A DNA stretch of 64,000 nucleotides, from NCBI RefSeq assembly GCF_037975245.1, contig NC_092582.1, positions 19,618,577 to 19,682,576 on the forward strand, given 5' to 3'. The position numbers and the translations under genes are program-made. Shown one piece after another: positions 50,001 through 60,098 of this stretch. Under the pieces are notes generated by a model. The model was not told the origin of the DNA, did no database searches, and worked only from the letters and a program-made list of their open reading frames with translations. This DNA comes from Apostichopus japonicus. Its lineage: Eukaryota; Echinodermata; Holothuroidea; Aspidochirotida; Stichopodidae. The number at the start of each line of letters is the position of its first letter. The first letter of the stretch is position 1.

Positions 50001-53000
50001 GAGATAACAGTAACTACCAGAGAAGCAAAACTGCATCCTACAATGCTTTCAACAATATGCTGCAACTATACTTGGGTTCCAAAACAAGACTTTAATAGAT
50101 GGCCCAAATTAAAGAAGTTTGTCAAAGAGGAAAAACTTCATAGGAAACAGATTTTCACATCAAATATCCATGGGGTATTGTTTGCATCATTCTTAGCACC
50201 TCATCTAATGCTGACAAAATGACTGGATACCACCTTAATCTACTAACACAAAATCCCAACTACTGATCATTAGCAAATTATGAACAAGTACAGAGAACTT
50301 TGTGTCCCACAAAGGTTACTTCATTCACTTACTTTTTATTTGGAAACCTTGATTAGACTCTCTATCTCTCTGCTTAATTCCATCGTTTCAAGATTGAGGT
50401 TTGGAGGAATAAGTTCAGACTGTACTTTCAGAGACCTTATCTTTCTCCTTTCCTGATAGAGTTTGATATCACCAGACTGGGACACATTCTATTCAATATG
50501 TACAGTAGGTTTGAATCCTTAGTACACTGGATATATTGACTATAAATAATGCAGTTGACTGTTCCAACAAATTTGCATCAAAAGTTGTGTTTTCGTACCT
50601 TTACATGACATCCACAACTGAAGTTGCTCGTTGAGGCTGGAGGAATGAGGAACGCCTCTTCTGTTGCCGTAGTTACTGCTAATACGGCCAAGTAGCTCAA
50701 TCGACCACTGATGGGGAAAGTACAGAACAAACTCTTACCTTGTACTGGGAATATTTCACTGCTAATGTACTGTAGGGCAGAGTAAACCAACGATATCTAG
50801 TTTAGGCAAGTTAAAGAGTCACAGTTGGGTAAGAGTGATATTAATGCGGCAATGGCTTGAGCTGGAACAAAACATGTTTCAGTTTAGTTTAGTATTTCCA
50901 ACTTAGGGTAAAGAAGCCAACAGAAGCTAATTTGAAACCCTATCCATGTGATGATGGTGGAAGAACGCCGGCTTACACCGAGCTTTCTCCTTACGCTGAG
51001 TGTTCAGAGAATTGCAAGGTGTGCGACTTTGTGCGAAAACATTCCTGCTCCCTGGGCCGCCAGCTAGCGTCCCCATCTGATGGACAACAGTGTGTCTCAG
51101 CAACTGACCACTTTCTCAAACACTGAGGGAGGTAAAGGAACCCCATTCATCAGCACTGCAATGCAGCTGTGGTGAATGAAGTTGTTTCAAATCTATTGAA
51201 AGAACAGAACCAAACTCCAGCTCGCAAATCCCAAATTGATAACTAGAAACCCACTAAAAAACTCCTCTCAGCAACACTGCAAATCAGCAAGTTTGGATAG
51301 GTAAAAAGTTAAAAGATTCCAAGTGAGAATATAAACCAGGAACCTAACAATTGTGGTGCAGACACTCTACCGGCCAGACCACACCTTCACCTTGCATGTA
51401 CATCCCCACTTCCTGCTTTAGACATATGGTGTGAACTCGTGTTAGATATCAACGTATTTGCACTAAATCACTGTTCTATATATATAGGAATAATGTTGTC
51501 ATTAAACTTTTAGACTCACTCTTGAAATGATTGGAGCCCAGCCTGTCGGATTCCTCTCAATAAACTTCTTGAGTATTTGGTGAGTCTCTGTTATGACATC
51601 ATCAATTTTATTTCCAGTGTGACCTGTCAAGAAGACAGCTCGATTAAAAAATTGGCAACATTCATGTGATAGTTATAGCACGATACCATGTGCGCATGAT
51701 GGAGATATCCTGCAGAATACAGAATTATATAGTCCGTAACAAGAAGAAATCAGTTTGAACTAGTTCAGTGGGCCTGTTGATTATGAAATCTATTTTAAAT
51801 TGATTACTTGTAAATGTTTTAAATAATAAACTATAAACTACAGACTTCACATTCTGTCGTTGGTCAAACTCCAAGGTTTGCTAGGTGTCACTGAAATATA
51901 AAATGCTGTTTCACTTTTGCTTCATGTCAATAATGAGTGTATAGTACATATATCGTAATGATGCTTCTTCATCAAATTTTGATTTCGCTGTCTGTTGAAA
52001 GCCTTTTTTAAATTTGTTACGAAACAAGGTCAGTATATAAACAAGGAGTCCACAAACATTTCAACTGAATTCAAATGCAACACTTTACCTTTTCCTTCCA
52101 TTTCATACAAGTATGAGTTGACACTTTCATCAAAGACATGACACAGGTACTCCAGAGCAGCTAGTCGAGCTGCTGGTATAGTTTGGAGTAATTCTAACGA
52201 ACAACGGGCGTGTTCCTCAATGGTCAGCTTTTGATTATCTCTGTTTGCACCTTTCACAAAGGCATGGATGTTCTTGAGCATTTCCTGCAAGATATATAAT
52301 GCCAAAGATTTGTTTTTCTTTCTTTTGTGAAGGAATAAATACATTCTATAAAATGCTAGGCTTTAGGCCTAAAGTTATCAAATGTACCAAAAAGTATCTA
52401 GGCCATACACGTGGCTAATCGATACCTTCATAAAAGGTTAGTTTAGACACAAAAGTTATATTGCTATCTGAAGGATTGTTAAGAACCAATGGTAGTAGTG
52501 CATATTGTGTCTTAACAATCAAAATGTCTGGACTATGAGTTTAGTAACCATGAGAACAATCTTTCATATTTGTCACTTCTTTAAAAACCATCTGCGGGAT
52601 AAAGCCCCAGAGCCTCTTTCCTCTATTTGGTCTTTGCCATAAGACTGAACAGTAAAAGGCAAAATATAGACAACTCAACGAAAGCCAACAAGTGCTACAG
52701 TAGGTCACTACTGCTCATCCTAATAAAAACAATTTCTATCCATAACAGCAACCCATCTCTTGTGTCCATCTCAGCAAATCTACATGAAAGATACCCCCTA
52801 GATGTTGAACAGGGCAAATATCTTATTACTAATTAGTCTACTCTTGGAGAAATTGGTAGTATGGCATACGGTAACTTAACATTGCTCAGCGAACTAAACA
52901 ATCTTCTAAAGACGGTCAGAGGTAACGATGTGATCTTTGATTTTTTACGTTGTTTGGTTTTTTCCTTCAACTAAGTGTTTTCAATTATTTTACATTCATT

Positions 53001-53628
53001 TATTTGTTTCTTCACAATATAAACACAGAGAAGTTAACTTAGTGACAAACATATCAACAACAGGGGAAATTGTGAAAGGAAGCACTCCAAAACACCCAGA
53101 GGGCTTGTCTAGTAATACTACTAGTAGAGCACTCCCATGATCATTGATCAGATTCCACCAGAATGAGAACTTCATTTGTATACTTATAATGGTCTTCAGT
53201 CAAAACAATCGATGCTAACTAAAAAAAAATTCGTCACTCACTGCATGCCCTTTGCTTACTGCATGCAGAATTCCTGTAAATAATGAATGAAAGTGCCACA
53301 GATTACAAATTTGATGCTTCCTTCAACTTTATCAGTTTCATTGATGATGTGAAGATTAAATTGCGTTTGAAACAGTGATTACATATGTACTAAATACACA
53401 GCAACTAGTGTATATCAAAGCAGCTAGGCCTATATAGCCTACGAATTTAACAAAATAGGCCTTCGTGAAGTAAGGTACTATTCTAATGGAGACACACGAA
53501 GTTACTACAGAAAGGGTTCGCGGATCTGCGCCTAACTGTGTGCCTGCATGGGGAAGTGCAAAGAAGGCGAAGGAGCTTCAGAAAGTTATACCCTAACTTA
53601 GCATTGTTACCTTTCTCTCAGTATCCAT
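33226..53628 (-). CDS. INTS5: Integrator complex subunit 5
   Basis: Complete 995-aa protein (human about 1019) from 21 exons, listed 5' to 3' on the minus strand: 53611-53628, 52089-52284, 51520-51623, 50599-50707, 49847-49985, 48899-49094, 48395-48509, 47433-47638, 45205-45359, 43917-44025, 43138-43289, 42913-43048, 42252-42522, 40694-40812, 40185-40391, 39553-39785, 38633-38703, 37359-37507, 34554-34658, 33964-34030, 33226-33356. Every border is GT/AG and every phase agrees. Matches to human INTS5 run in order: [20 protein letters not shown] and VFDESV (exon 2), [11 protein letters not shown] (4), [20 protein letters not shown] (5), [19 protein letters not shown] (6), [11 protein letters not shown] (8), [12 protein letters not shown] (15), [19 protein letters not shown] (16), LQKNIAKLG (21). 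INTS5 is a helical-repeat scaffold subunit of the nuclear Integrator complex, which cleaves snRNA 3' ends and terminates paused RNA polymerase II. Least certain is the 89-bp intron between exons 11 and 12; alternative donor GTATTT at 43172 would break the frame. Confidence 0.95.
35341..37100. repeat. 20/40-bp minisatellite in INTS5 intron 18
   Basis: About 1.75 kb of alternating 20-base monomers, gtatactagaggtcaatgtg and gaatactagagatcactgta, forming a 40-base dimer. Each monomer carries the palindrome CTAG. A larger unit of about 380 bases is also duplicated (36000 onward matches 36380 onward, including the rare variants ACTATAGATC and GAGCTATTAG). Length is likely variable between individuals. 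Confidence 0.95.
37908..38285. repeat. CAC/ATC trinucleotide microsatellite in INTS5 intron 17
   Basis: Blocks of (CAC)n, (ATC)n and (CACCAT)n, with interruptions. The open frames it creates (poly-His/Thr/Ile on plus, poly-Met/Val/Asp on minus) are artefacts of the repeat. It lies between exons 17 (38633-38703) and 18 (37359-37507). Confidence 0.95.
41340..41660. repeat. Diverged dispersed repeat, related to 47830-48080
   Basis: The order GGATGATGTCATC, TTATCCAAAGAGG, CAAGGATAAAT and GACCACCTACTA is shared with 47830-48080 (GAATGATGTCATC, TTATCCAAAAGAGG, CAAGGATAAAT, GACCTCCTACTG). Both copies are in INTS5 introns. Old and poorly conserved. Confidence 0.5.
43295..43918. repeat. Exact triplication of INTS5 intron 10, 208-bp unit
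   Basis: Three tandem copies start at 43295, 43503 and 43711 (GGTCAAGATGCATTGAATC; the third has GATAC). The copies differ at only a handful of positions. The intron between exons 10 and 11 is 43290-43916, 627 bases, so nearly all of it is the three copies, and one unit plus 3 bases equals the presumed ancestral intron. Each internal junction reads, on the minus strand, CTTGACCTAG then GTCAGT: an acceptor-like AG directly joined to the copied donor (positions 43500/43499 and 43708/43707). Confidence 0.95.
45665..47135. repeat. 67-76-bp tandem repeat in INTS5 intron 8, split by a LINE
   Basis: Units carry CAGATACATGTGTGGTCTGT, then ATTAGACTT, then GTGACCCTAC, then GAGATAACTTTATTACCAGTA. About nine units lie at 45690-46318 and four at 46895-47135. 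The right-hand units use GGTTTGTAT where the left-hand units use GGTCTGTAT, so the two halves evolved apart. The array lies between exons 8 and 9. Confidence 0.9.
46319..46893 (-). mobile_element. LINE 3' end inserted in the tandem repeat
   Basis: The minus strand encodes, at 46852-46586, a C-terminal segment with [20 protein letters not shown], then [13 protein letters not shown], then [10 protein letters not shown], the 'HNYNTR ... G..LWN.LP ... FK..L...L' end of non-LTR reverse transcriptases. The 3' tail runs to about 46320. The flanking words AAGATA (46315-46320) and TAGATA (near 46893) could be a short target-site duplication. Truncated on its 5' side; no catalytic domain. Confidence 0.75.
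51300..51400 (-). mobile_element. Possible tRNA-derived SINE head
   Basis: The minus strand reads TGGTCTGGCCGGTAGAGTGT, CTGCACCACAATTG and then GGTTCCTGGTTTATATTC, the spacing and wording of a tRNA-like head with A-box (GGCCGGTAGAGTG) and weak B-box. No folded tRNA cloverleaf is claimed. Confidence 0.4.
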
Positions 53629-53709
53629 GATGTATCAGATGTTATAACTAAGATGAGGTTTTTTTTCACCGCATTTTGACACGACTTTGTTGATGGGTGT
53701 CAATTTTTC
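53629..53709. promoter_or_regulatory. Probable INTS5 promoter / 5' untranslated region
   Basis: The 80 bases upstream of the INTS5 ATG on the minus strand separate it from a plus-strand open frame that starts at 53710. A divergent promoter is possible from the layout only; no TATA or other core element is obvious. Confidence 0.3.
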
Positions 53710-53898
53710 ATGTTAGTCGCACTGATCTTGTGCATTGGTTTTCTTAGCTGCATAGAAATTGTTGGCCTTAACTTTGCCTCGGCTACGTTTGTATGGAAGG
53801 CCGTTAAATACCTGTACATACCTTGGACCCGTATTCAGTCAATTGGCTATTTTATTGATGAAACGAGAAAGGCGATGAATGTAAAAGTGAAGAATTGA
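53710..53898 (+). CDS. Hypothetical 62-aa membrane micropeptide, divergent to INTS5
   Basis: A true ATG starts MLVALILCIGFLSCIEIVGL, a hydrophobic stretch that could be a signal anchor or membrane segment. A second, aromatic stretch with basic residues follows (FVWKAVKYLYIPWTRIQSIG), then a basic end ETRKAMNVKVKN and a TGA stop. The composition is more protein-like than most chance frames here, and it lies head to head with INTS5. I do not recognise a family, and a chance open frame is quite possible. It ends just before a hAT-like end at 53901. Confidence 0.25.
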   Translation: MLVALILCIGFLSCIEIVGLNFASATFVWKAVKYLYIPWTRIQSIGYFIDETRKAMNVKVKN

Positions 53899-53946
53899 AG
53901 CAGGGGCGGATCCAGGTTTTTGCCAAGGGAGGGGTTTAACTTTGAT

Positions 53947-54975
53947 CAGGCGCGTATCCAGGATTTCTGAACTTGGTGGCGCGAATTACTATCTAAGCGG
54001 AGCACCACCATAGGTTGGCGCGGAGCGTACAAGAAATATTTTGGTTTTGATACCCCCAGATCACCGGAAATGGCACTTCCAGAGCATGAGAATGACCAAC
54101 CCGGTATGGCGGGCCATCAGTCTCAAATCGTAGGGAATTGACTTATACCGATTTAAATCGACATATACAAATTTCCTTCGACTTATACCAGTTTCCAGCA
54201 GCTTAAATTGACTTCTACCGATTTAAATCGACATATACCAGTTTAATTCGACATATCATCGATTTAAATCGACATATACCAATTTAAATTGACATATACT
54301 AATTTAAATCAACATATACCAGTTTAAATCGATGATATGTCAATTTAAATCGGTATATGTCGATTTAAATCGACATAGACCTGTTTAAATAGATGATTAT
54401 CAAATTCATTCGGTATATGTCATTTTAAATCGACATATACCGGTACCAATCTAATTCGACTTATACCAGTTTAAATCGACATATACCGATTTAAATCGGT
54501 ATAGGGCCTATAACAATTTAAATCAATGATGTGTAAAATAAATCGGTATATGTCCATTTAAATCGACATCTACCAGTTTAAATCGATGATATGTCGAATT
54601 AAATCGGTAGAAGTCAGTTTCCTTGGACCTATACCAGTTTCTAGCCACTCAAATTGACATATACCTATTTAAATCGACATATCATCGATTTCGCTCACAT
54701 ATTCCAAATCCCGATTTCGGTGATGATTGACATGTGAAATATTTCCTAATAGTTTTTTATCCATAGCCCTTGTCACCCGTCCCACATCATGTTCGACCTC
54801 ATCGCATCTCCCGTGCATCATTGCTTTTGTAGGTGATTCTACGTCACGGCCTACAATACCCGTCAGTTCCACTTTCCAAGGTTTTAAGCCCATTATCTGT
54901 TCAGAATATTAACATTCACATTTCTCGTTAAATTTACTTCAAAACCTACCCATAATGCAGCACAATCATCTATGG
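53947..54975 (-). mobile_element. Dispersed repeat mosaic, copy C, interrupted by a satellite
   Basis: Starts CAGGCGCGTATCCAGG, the same end as copy A. The stretches 53947-54115 and about 54715-54975 are the reverse complement of copy A 1080-1235 and 790-1020 respectively. Between them, 54130-54690 is foreign satellite-like sequence. Confidence 0.65.
54130..54690. repeat. Palindrome-rich satellite of TTTAAATCG/GACATATACC words
   Basis: About 560 bases built from GACATATACCAGTTTAAATC-type units and their reverse complements (GATTTAAATCGGTATATGTC-type, in parts), plus CATATCATCGATTTAAATCG. TTTAAA and ATCGAT are palindromic, and direct and inverted units alternate, so the region can fold on itself in many registers. 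It sits inside mosaic copy C. Confidence 0.8.
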
Positions 54976-56168
54976 ACAACCAATCAGGGACGTAGCTAGG
55001 ATCAGATGATTAGGGTGCGAAGAAAACCCCAAATTCCAACTGAATATATTTTTTCCAACTGAGTGCAGGTGTGTCTGGAGGGGCCAAGAGGGGTTCACGA
55101 CTTTGTGGGGGGGGGGGGGGGTAATAAAATAGTGGTGTTCACTTGCTAAACGTTGTCAAGCATCTGTGCAGAAGTGGGCAGTAGAAAACATAATATAGAT
55201 TATAACGTTGCAGACAGTTTGACATCAAAGCAGGACCCCACCATTTGTTGGCCGGGAACTATTTTGCGAAAAGGCTGGCCAGCTTATAACACTTACCAAC
55301 AGAAATGACACCTAGCTACTAGCCGTGTAGATAAGTCGGGTTTCCATGTACACTCTCAGCAAAATTTAAATGACGATAAAGTAACTATAAAGCAAAGCGC
55401 CACCATCGGTTGGAGCGAAGCACAGGAAATTTTACAAAATGGCAACCCAATTGCAACGAAAATGGCAGCATCAGTGCCTCATGCAGAGACCCCAAACAGT
55501 CATAATTGCAAGGACACTGGGCAACAGAACCCATAATGATTTCTAAGTGGAGTTTTTGTGTTCACTCTCAGCAAAATTGAAATGACTGGAGTGGTAAAAT
55601 TTGCAAGTTTGTCGATGCTAAGGGAAGGGTGTGTCGCTTCCAGGCTTGAAAATATTTCTCTCAGGTCGTGGCTTAGACGATAAATGGTGCTTTTTTCTAT
55701 TTTCTAAAGCACCAGGAATTACTATTTTGCACGAAAGGCTACAGCCAATACAAATTACCTACTTTGAATTGAGTGGTAAATACGGGCAACTTGGTGATGC
55801 TCTGGCGGGCTCACATTTATATGATCCCAAATTGTGTTTGTGAGGGAGTGCCTGATTTCCACCGTAGCAAGTATATAGCAACTTTAGGTGTGCAAATTAC
55901 GCGTGCTACACCTACTATTTTCATTTCCTTTTCTCGTAGACTTGAGGTCCGCATAACATATGCCTTCACAACTGTTTCGAATTTCAGGAGCAAAAATTTG
56001 GGTCAAATCACTCAAATGACAATCTTCAACTCGATCCAGAGTAGATCTACACGGGCTCTGTGTGGATCCTGCAAAATAGGAGGGCACTGCGTACAAAAGA
56101 TTTTTTTTAAGTCAGAAAACTCAAGGTGGGGGGGGGGGGTTAAACCCCCGCCCCTTCATCCGCCCCTG

Positions 56169-57397
56169 AGAAGAGTATGTAGTACGACAGACCGAGCTTT
56201 ATATATGCCGAAAATTGCAGGAAAATAGATAGCTTGTAGGCTATAAAAATGAAAATTGAGCTTTTTTCTGCTTGTCACCTCACTTTCGTCGTACACGACC
56301 ACACTAGTCGTGTTGCCCAGCGTGTAACAATCAACGTGACTCAATTAATCTATAGTTGATATAAACACGCAATGTCAGTTTACATGTTATCATAACGATT
56401 GGACAGTGACATAGACAGTTTCAAATATAAACTGACATGTAGGGTGGAAAGCAGGCGGTGTGTTGCTCTTCATGTTGAGATTCGGAGAGTTTTTCTTGTT
56501 CTTACAGTTTTAATGTTTCATCTCTAAATGTAAAATTTTACCTTCAAACCTTTGACAATTCGTCCCAATATGTTTGTTTATCTCAGAATTCGACATATTT
56601 GTTACATTTCATTTTAATAAACTGACGGCAAATGTCGAAATGTTTACGTTACATCTAAAAGAGCATGCATACATGAAAACTCGGAAGATAAAGAGAGCAA
56701 ATCGTTCTATCTGGTTTTTCCTTACGTCTACATTTCCTAGGCTTGTATAACATCATGCTAAAAATGCTACAGCTTTCGGGACCGTGCGCCTCCGCACCCC
56801 CACCGGGGAAAGCTTAGAATAAATTCCGCTAGAATTGAAGTCCTCTCAGAAATATATTTCAAGAGAACAAAAAATTGTCTGCAAATGTTACGGCTGACAT
56901 TTCCAGGATCCCCGCCATGCAGGCTTGGAATACATTCCAGAGAATTGTAATTCCTCTTTCTGGCATGTATTTTTGTGTTTAAAAGTTGTTGCCAGAGAAT
57001 CGGAAATATCCCTAAATGCTGAATCTTCTAGAAGTGGTGCAGGAGGACCTCCAAGTTCACCCACTGGACCCGCACTAGTGCTTTGAAATACATTCCATAA
57101 AATTATTGAGCCAGTCCTCTCCCAAACATGTATTGATTTCTCCTAAACATGCTGGTTTTCGCCTAATCACTGTATAGTCCCAGCCAATAACGGTGTTCAG
57201 TTGTAGTTATGTTAAAATTAAAATACCGCATTCGTTGGTACGAAATGTTGCTCGGTCAGTCACTGAAGTCGGTCTCAGAAAAGCAAGTCGGTTTCGAAAT
57301 CGCTCTACATCCCTTGACCAGTGGGAAATGTCCACCTCTGCATGGCCTCATATGTTGAACGGGTCATTTCTCAGAAATTAAAAGTGTTAGTACAACT
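56169..57397. other. Intergenic, nothing recognised
   Basis: No exon-like frame with splice sites. A G-rich tract and short C-rich words near 56785-56810 look like remnants of further repeat copies. Confidence 0.3.
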
Positions 57398-57765
57398 TAA
57401 AGGCATTGAAGACTCGCCCCAAACCGGGTGCCGACCTCCGAAAAAGTTAACCTTCCGTTGCTTGCAAGTAAAGATTTTTGCTTGTCGCTCCGAAATGCAG
57501 ACAGTATTTAAATGTGATACCTTGTTCTCTTTTATCTGGACCTGAGATGTCCATCGCTGCTATGTGCATTGTGTTGTGGGTATTGACCGTAGCTGCATGT
57601 AATGACTGTACACTTGTCTCTAATTACTGACGGTAGCAAGCTGTGTGTGTATTTTCTGGGATCGATGGTGGTGTCTAACACTTCTGTTACACCTCATTCG
57701 AAACTAGGTCAGATTACCGGCATCAGACGTTTCTTTGTGCGCGAGTCTTCACTCCCTTTAAACTG
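57398..57765 (+). repeat. Dispersed repeat, second copy of 28336-28735
   Basis: Same order and orientation as the copy downstream of the Dok gene. It lacks the segment around 28480-28510 and ends at the same CACTCCCTTTAAA word. Confidence 0.8.
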
Positions 57766-58349
57766 TTATCAGTATTTCGAACGGTCAACAACATACCAAA
57801 TGTTTTGCCTAAGTCACACTTCCAAAATGTGATAACGGCTGACCATTTTGACTTAGTTAACTCTATTATATTCGCAGACTTTCCAACATTGAGGAAAAGT
57901 TATGAGTGTGATCAGCGGCAGTGGGGGAGGGGTCTAGGAGGAGGGGTTATACCCCTCCCTTTGGAAAATTTTTCGTATTTTTGACTGCCTAGATGCAAAA
58001 TAGTGCATTCTTTTTCAGTTTCTCTGAGTAATTTTATATTTAGAATTTCATCATCATATTATAGAACTCAACAAGCATGACAATTCTCAACAAAAACTTT
58101 TCTTGAATCGATGAAAGTAATCACTTGCTAACATAATTGAACATTTATATCGGAAATTGAAGCGCACATCTCAATCTCTAGTACCGACACCTCTCCCACC
58201 CGGCGTTTTCCACCACCACCATGGCAAACGCAATACTCTTGTTAGTGTAAGTACTCAAAGTTGCTTTGTGTTGTAGAGGTATGTAGCCTTCTTAGCATCT
58301 TTCAGGACGGAGATTGTTTGTGGATTGCGTGTGATAAAGTGCACATAGC

Positions 58350-60090
58350 CAGTGGCGTCGCCAAGGGGGGGGGGGGGGGGGGGGGCAGGGGGGCACGTGC
58401 CCCCCCCCCCCCCCCCCCGGAAAACCTAGTGCCCCCCGAGTGCCCCCCCATCTGAGATTTGGGTTGGTAAAAAAATATATATATATTTTGTTATATTCAA
58501 CTCCCATCATCTGAGTTGGTTTTTCATAAGGACAAAGAAGCACAGTATTTCGTATTTTCTTCAAATGAGCTGCGAAAAAATGAAAAAGTTTATCCTTGAA
58601 CGTCGGGTATCGAAGTCGTAACCCGCGCCATCACAACAGGTGTCGATATTTACATTGAATGTGTCATTGCTCACGCCATACCAGCGGATATACACGTCCG
58701 CTTCGCGAGCTACATGACTGTGAGAAGGGAGGGTACTGCGGTATGTTGCCTTGGTCTGAGGTTGACAGGTTAGGAGCTGACGAAATGTGAGAATGTGAGG
58801 GTCCGCAGGCACCATACTTGCCTATATTTGTGGACCCATATATTAACCCTATTGTGTAGGGGGTGCAGAGGTCATTTGAGGCCAGATGCTTGTAGGAACA
58901 AATGGCGAATGTTCACACCTGCATACTGAGCCATACTCGATGTGTGATCAAACTTTGGATTGCATGATGAGGTCCCTGATAGGAGCCAATAACGAAGCTG
59001 GAACCTGTTACATCTTAATAGATAATGGGCGAAAACGAGAAGGACAAGAAAGGAGTCGGGGGTCATGCACACATTAATTCAACAAATGTAGGTTCTATTG
59101 ATAGGGTTAGGCATAATATCGGCAGCATGTGGTTCATATCCTCTGCAAAATTCTGCGCCTTGTTAAAATCATTACCTCAAAAATAGCAATTTCTGGAGAT
59201 ATCTTCAAATCGAATTTAGCATCAAATGTGGGAGCATTTTGCATCTAGCCCATCCTCCGTATGAGAAAATTTTCCAAAGGGGAGGGGGGCAGTGGCGGCG
59301 GAACCGGTGGGGCTTGGGGGGCTCAGCCCCCCAATGAAAAGTTAATGGGGCAAATGCATGATAAGCTCCCCCCCCCAATATTTACCAAGGCTCCGAAACG
59401 TGCATCTGCCCATTTTTCAATGCATACTTGTCGATCTGTCCGATGCACACGTATACTATATAGGTGTAATAAGTTTAGTAAATGCTGGGGGGACCCTCGG
59501 CCCGTCCCCTGGCTATAGACCACATTGTCACCCCAACCGCGTCTTCACGCCCCGTGAAAAGTGGAAGCAGTGAGTGTGAGTACCGGTAAGCGCAACACAA
59601 CTTCGTCTTAGGCCAATGACTTGCTTCATTTCAGCCAGTTCTCCAACATCCCCTTACTACACTCAAAAACGTCTTTGCGAGTACACTACGAGTAATAGCT
59701 ACTCTCTTAAAACACCATCGAATATACAAATTACTGTTTTTACAGACTTTTACGTGCAATCTGAGAAATTGCAGGCTTGAGACCCATATTTTAGGGCTAG
59801 GTATCTGCAGCATAAAACACTCGGGAAGTGCCGTTTCCGGCCATCTGGGGGTTTGAAAAACCCAAAATTTTCTTGTACGCTCCGCGCCAACCGATGGTGG
59901 CGCTCCGCTTAGATAGTCTCTTCACATTAGCCCCTCCCCAATAATTTTCCCGTTCCGCCGCGCCTGGAGGGGCACCCCTCCCCTTAGACCCCTCCCCCAG
60001 GACGGCGATCCGTATCCACCTAAGTGCCCCCCATCAAATGCTGGTGCCCCCCTGTGCCCCCCCAGACTGAAAAGTCTGGTGACGCCACTG
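58350..60090. mobile_element. Complete non-autonomous hAT-type transposon with 8-bp TSD
   Basis: The left end CAGTGGCGTCGCCA and the right end TGGTGACGCCACTG form inverted repeats matching at 13 of 14 positions. The flanking 8 bases are identical, CACATAGC at 58342-58349 and 60091-60098. An 8-bp duplication with a CAG-start end is the signature of the hAT superfamily. Long G and C tracts lie just inside the left end, and matching C-rich words lie near the right end. No transposase frame is seen, so it would need a source in trans. A second element appears nested within it. Confidence 0.85.
59290..59966. mobile_element. Nested hAT-like element
   Basis: The left end CAGTGGCGGCGGAACC and right end CGTTCCGCCGCGCCTG are inverted repeats (complement CAGGCGCGGCGGAACG). 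Flanking 8-mers GAGGGGGG and GAGGGGCA agree at 6 of 8, within a low-complexity G tract. The right part (59815-59920) carries the GGTGGCGCTCCGCTTAGATAG block shared with mosaic copies A-C, so it belongs to the same broad family. Confidence 0.55.
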
Positions 60091-60098
60091 CACATAGC

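Larger units (their letters stand above)
53901..56168. mobile_element. Composite region bounded by CAGGGGCGGAT-type inverted ends
   Basis: The left edge reads CAGGGGCGGATCCAGG (53901) and the right edge ends CCTTCATCCGCCCCTG (56168), whose complement is CAGGGGCGGATGAAGG. The flanking 8 bases (aattgaag left, agaagagt right) do not match, so this may not be a single insertion. Inside lie mosaic copy C and, at 54988, another start-like word CAGGGACGTAGCTAGG. No transposase frame was recognised. Confidence 0.4.

Noticed and set aside
54988-55010. A further complete hAT element starting CAGGGACGTAGCTAGG
   Set aside because: No matching inverted right end or 8-bp duplication was found in the window.
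58561-58815. 84-aa frame inside the hAT element as a transposase
   Set aside because: Far too short and without the hAT dimerisation or catalytic motifs.
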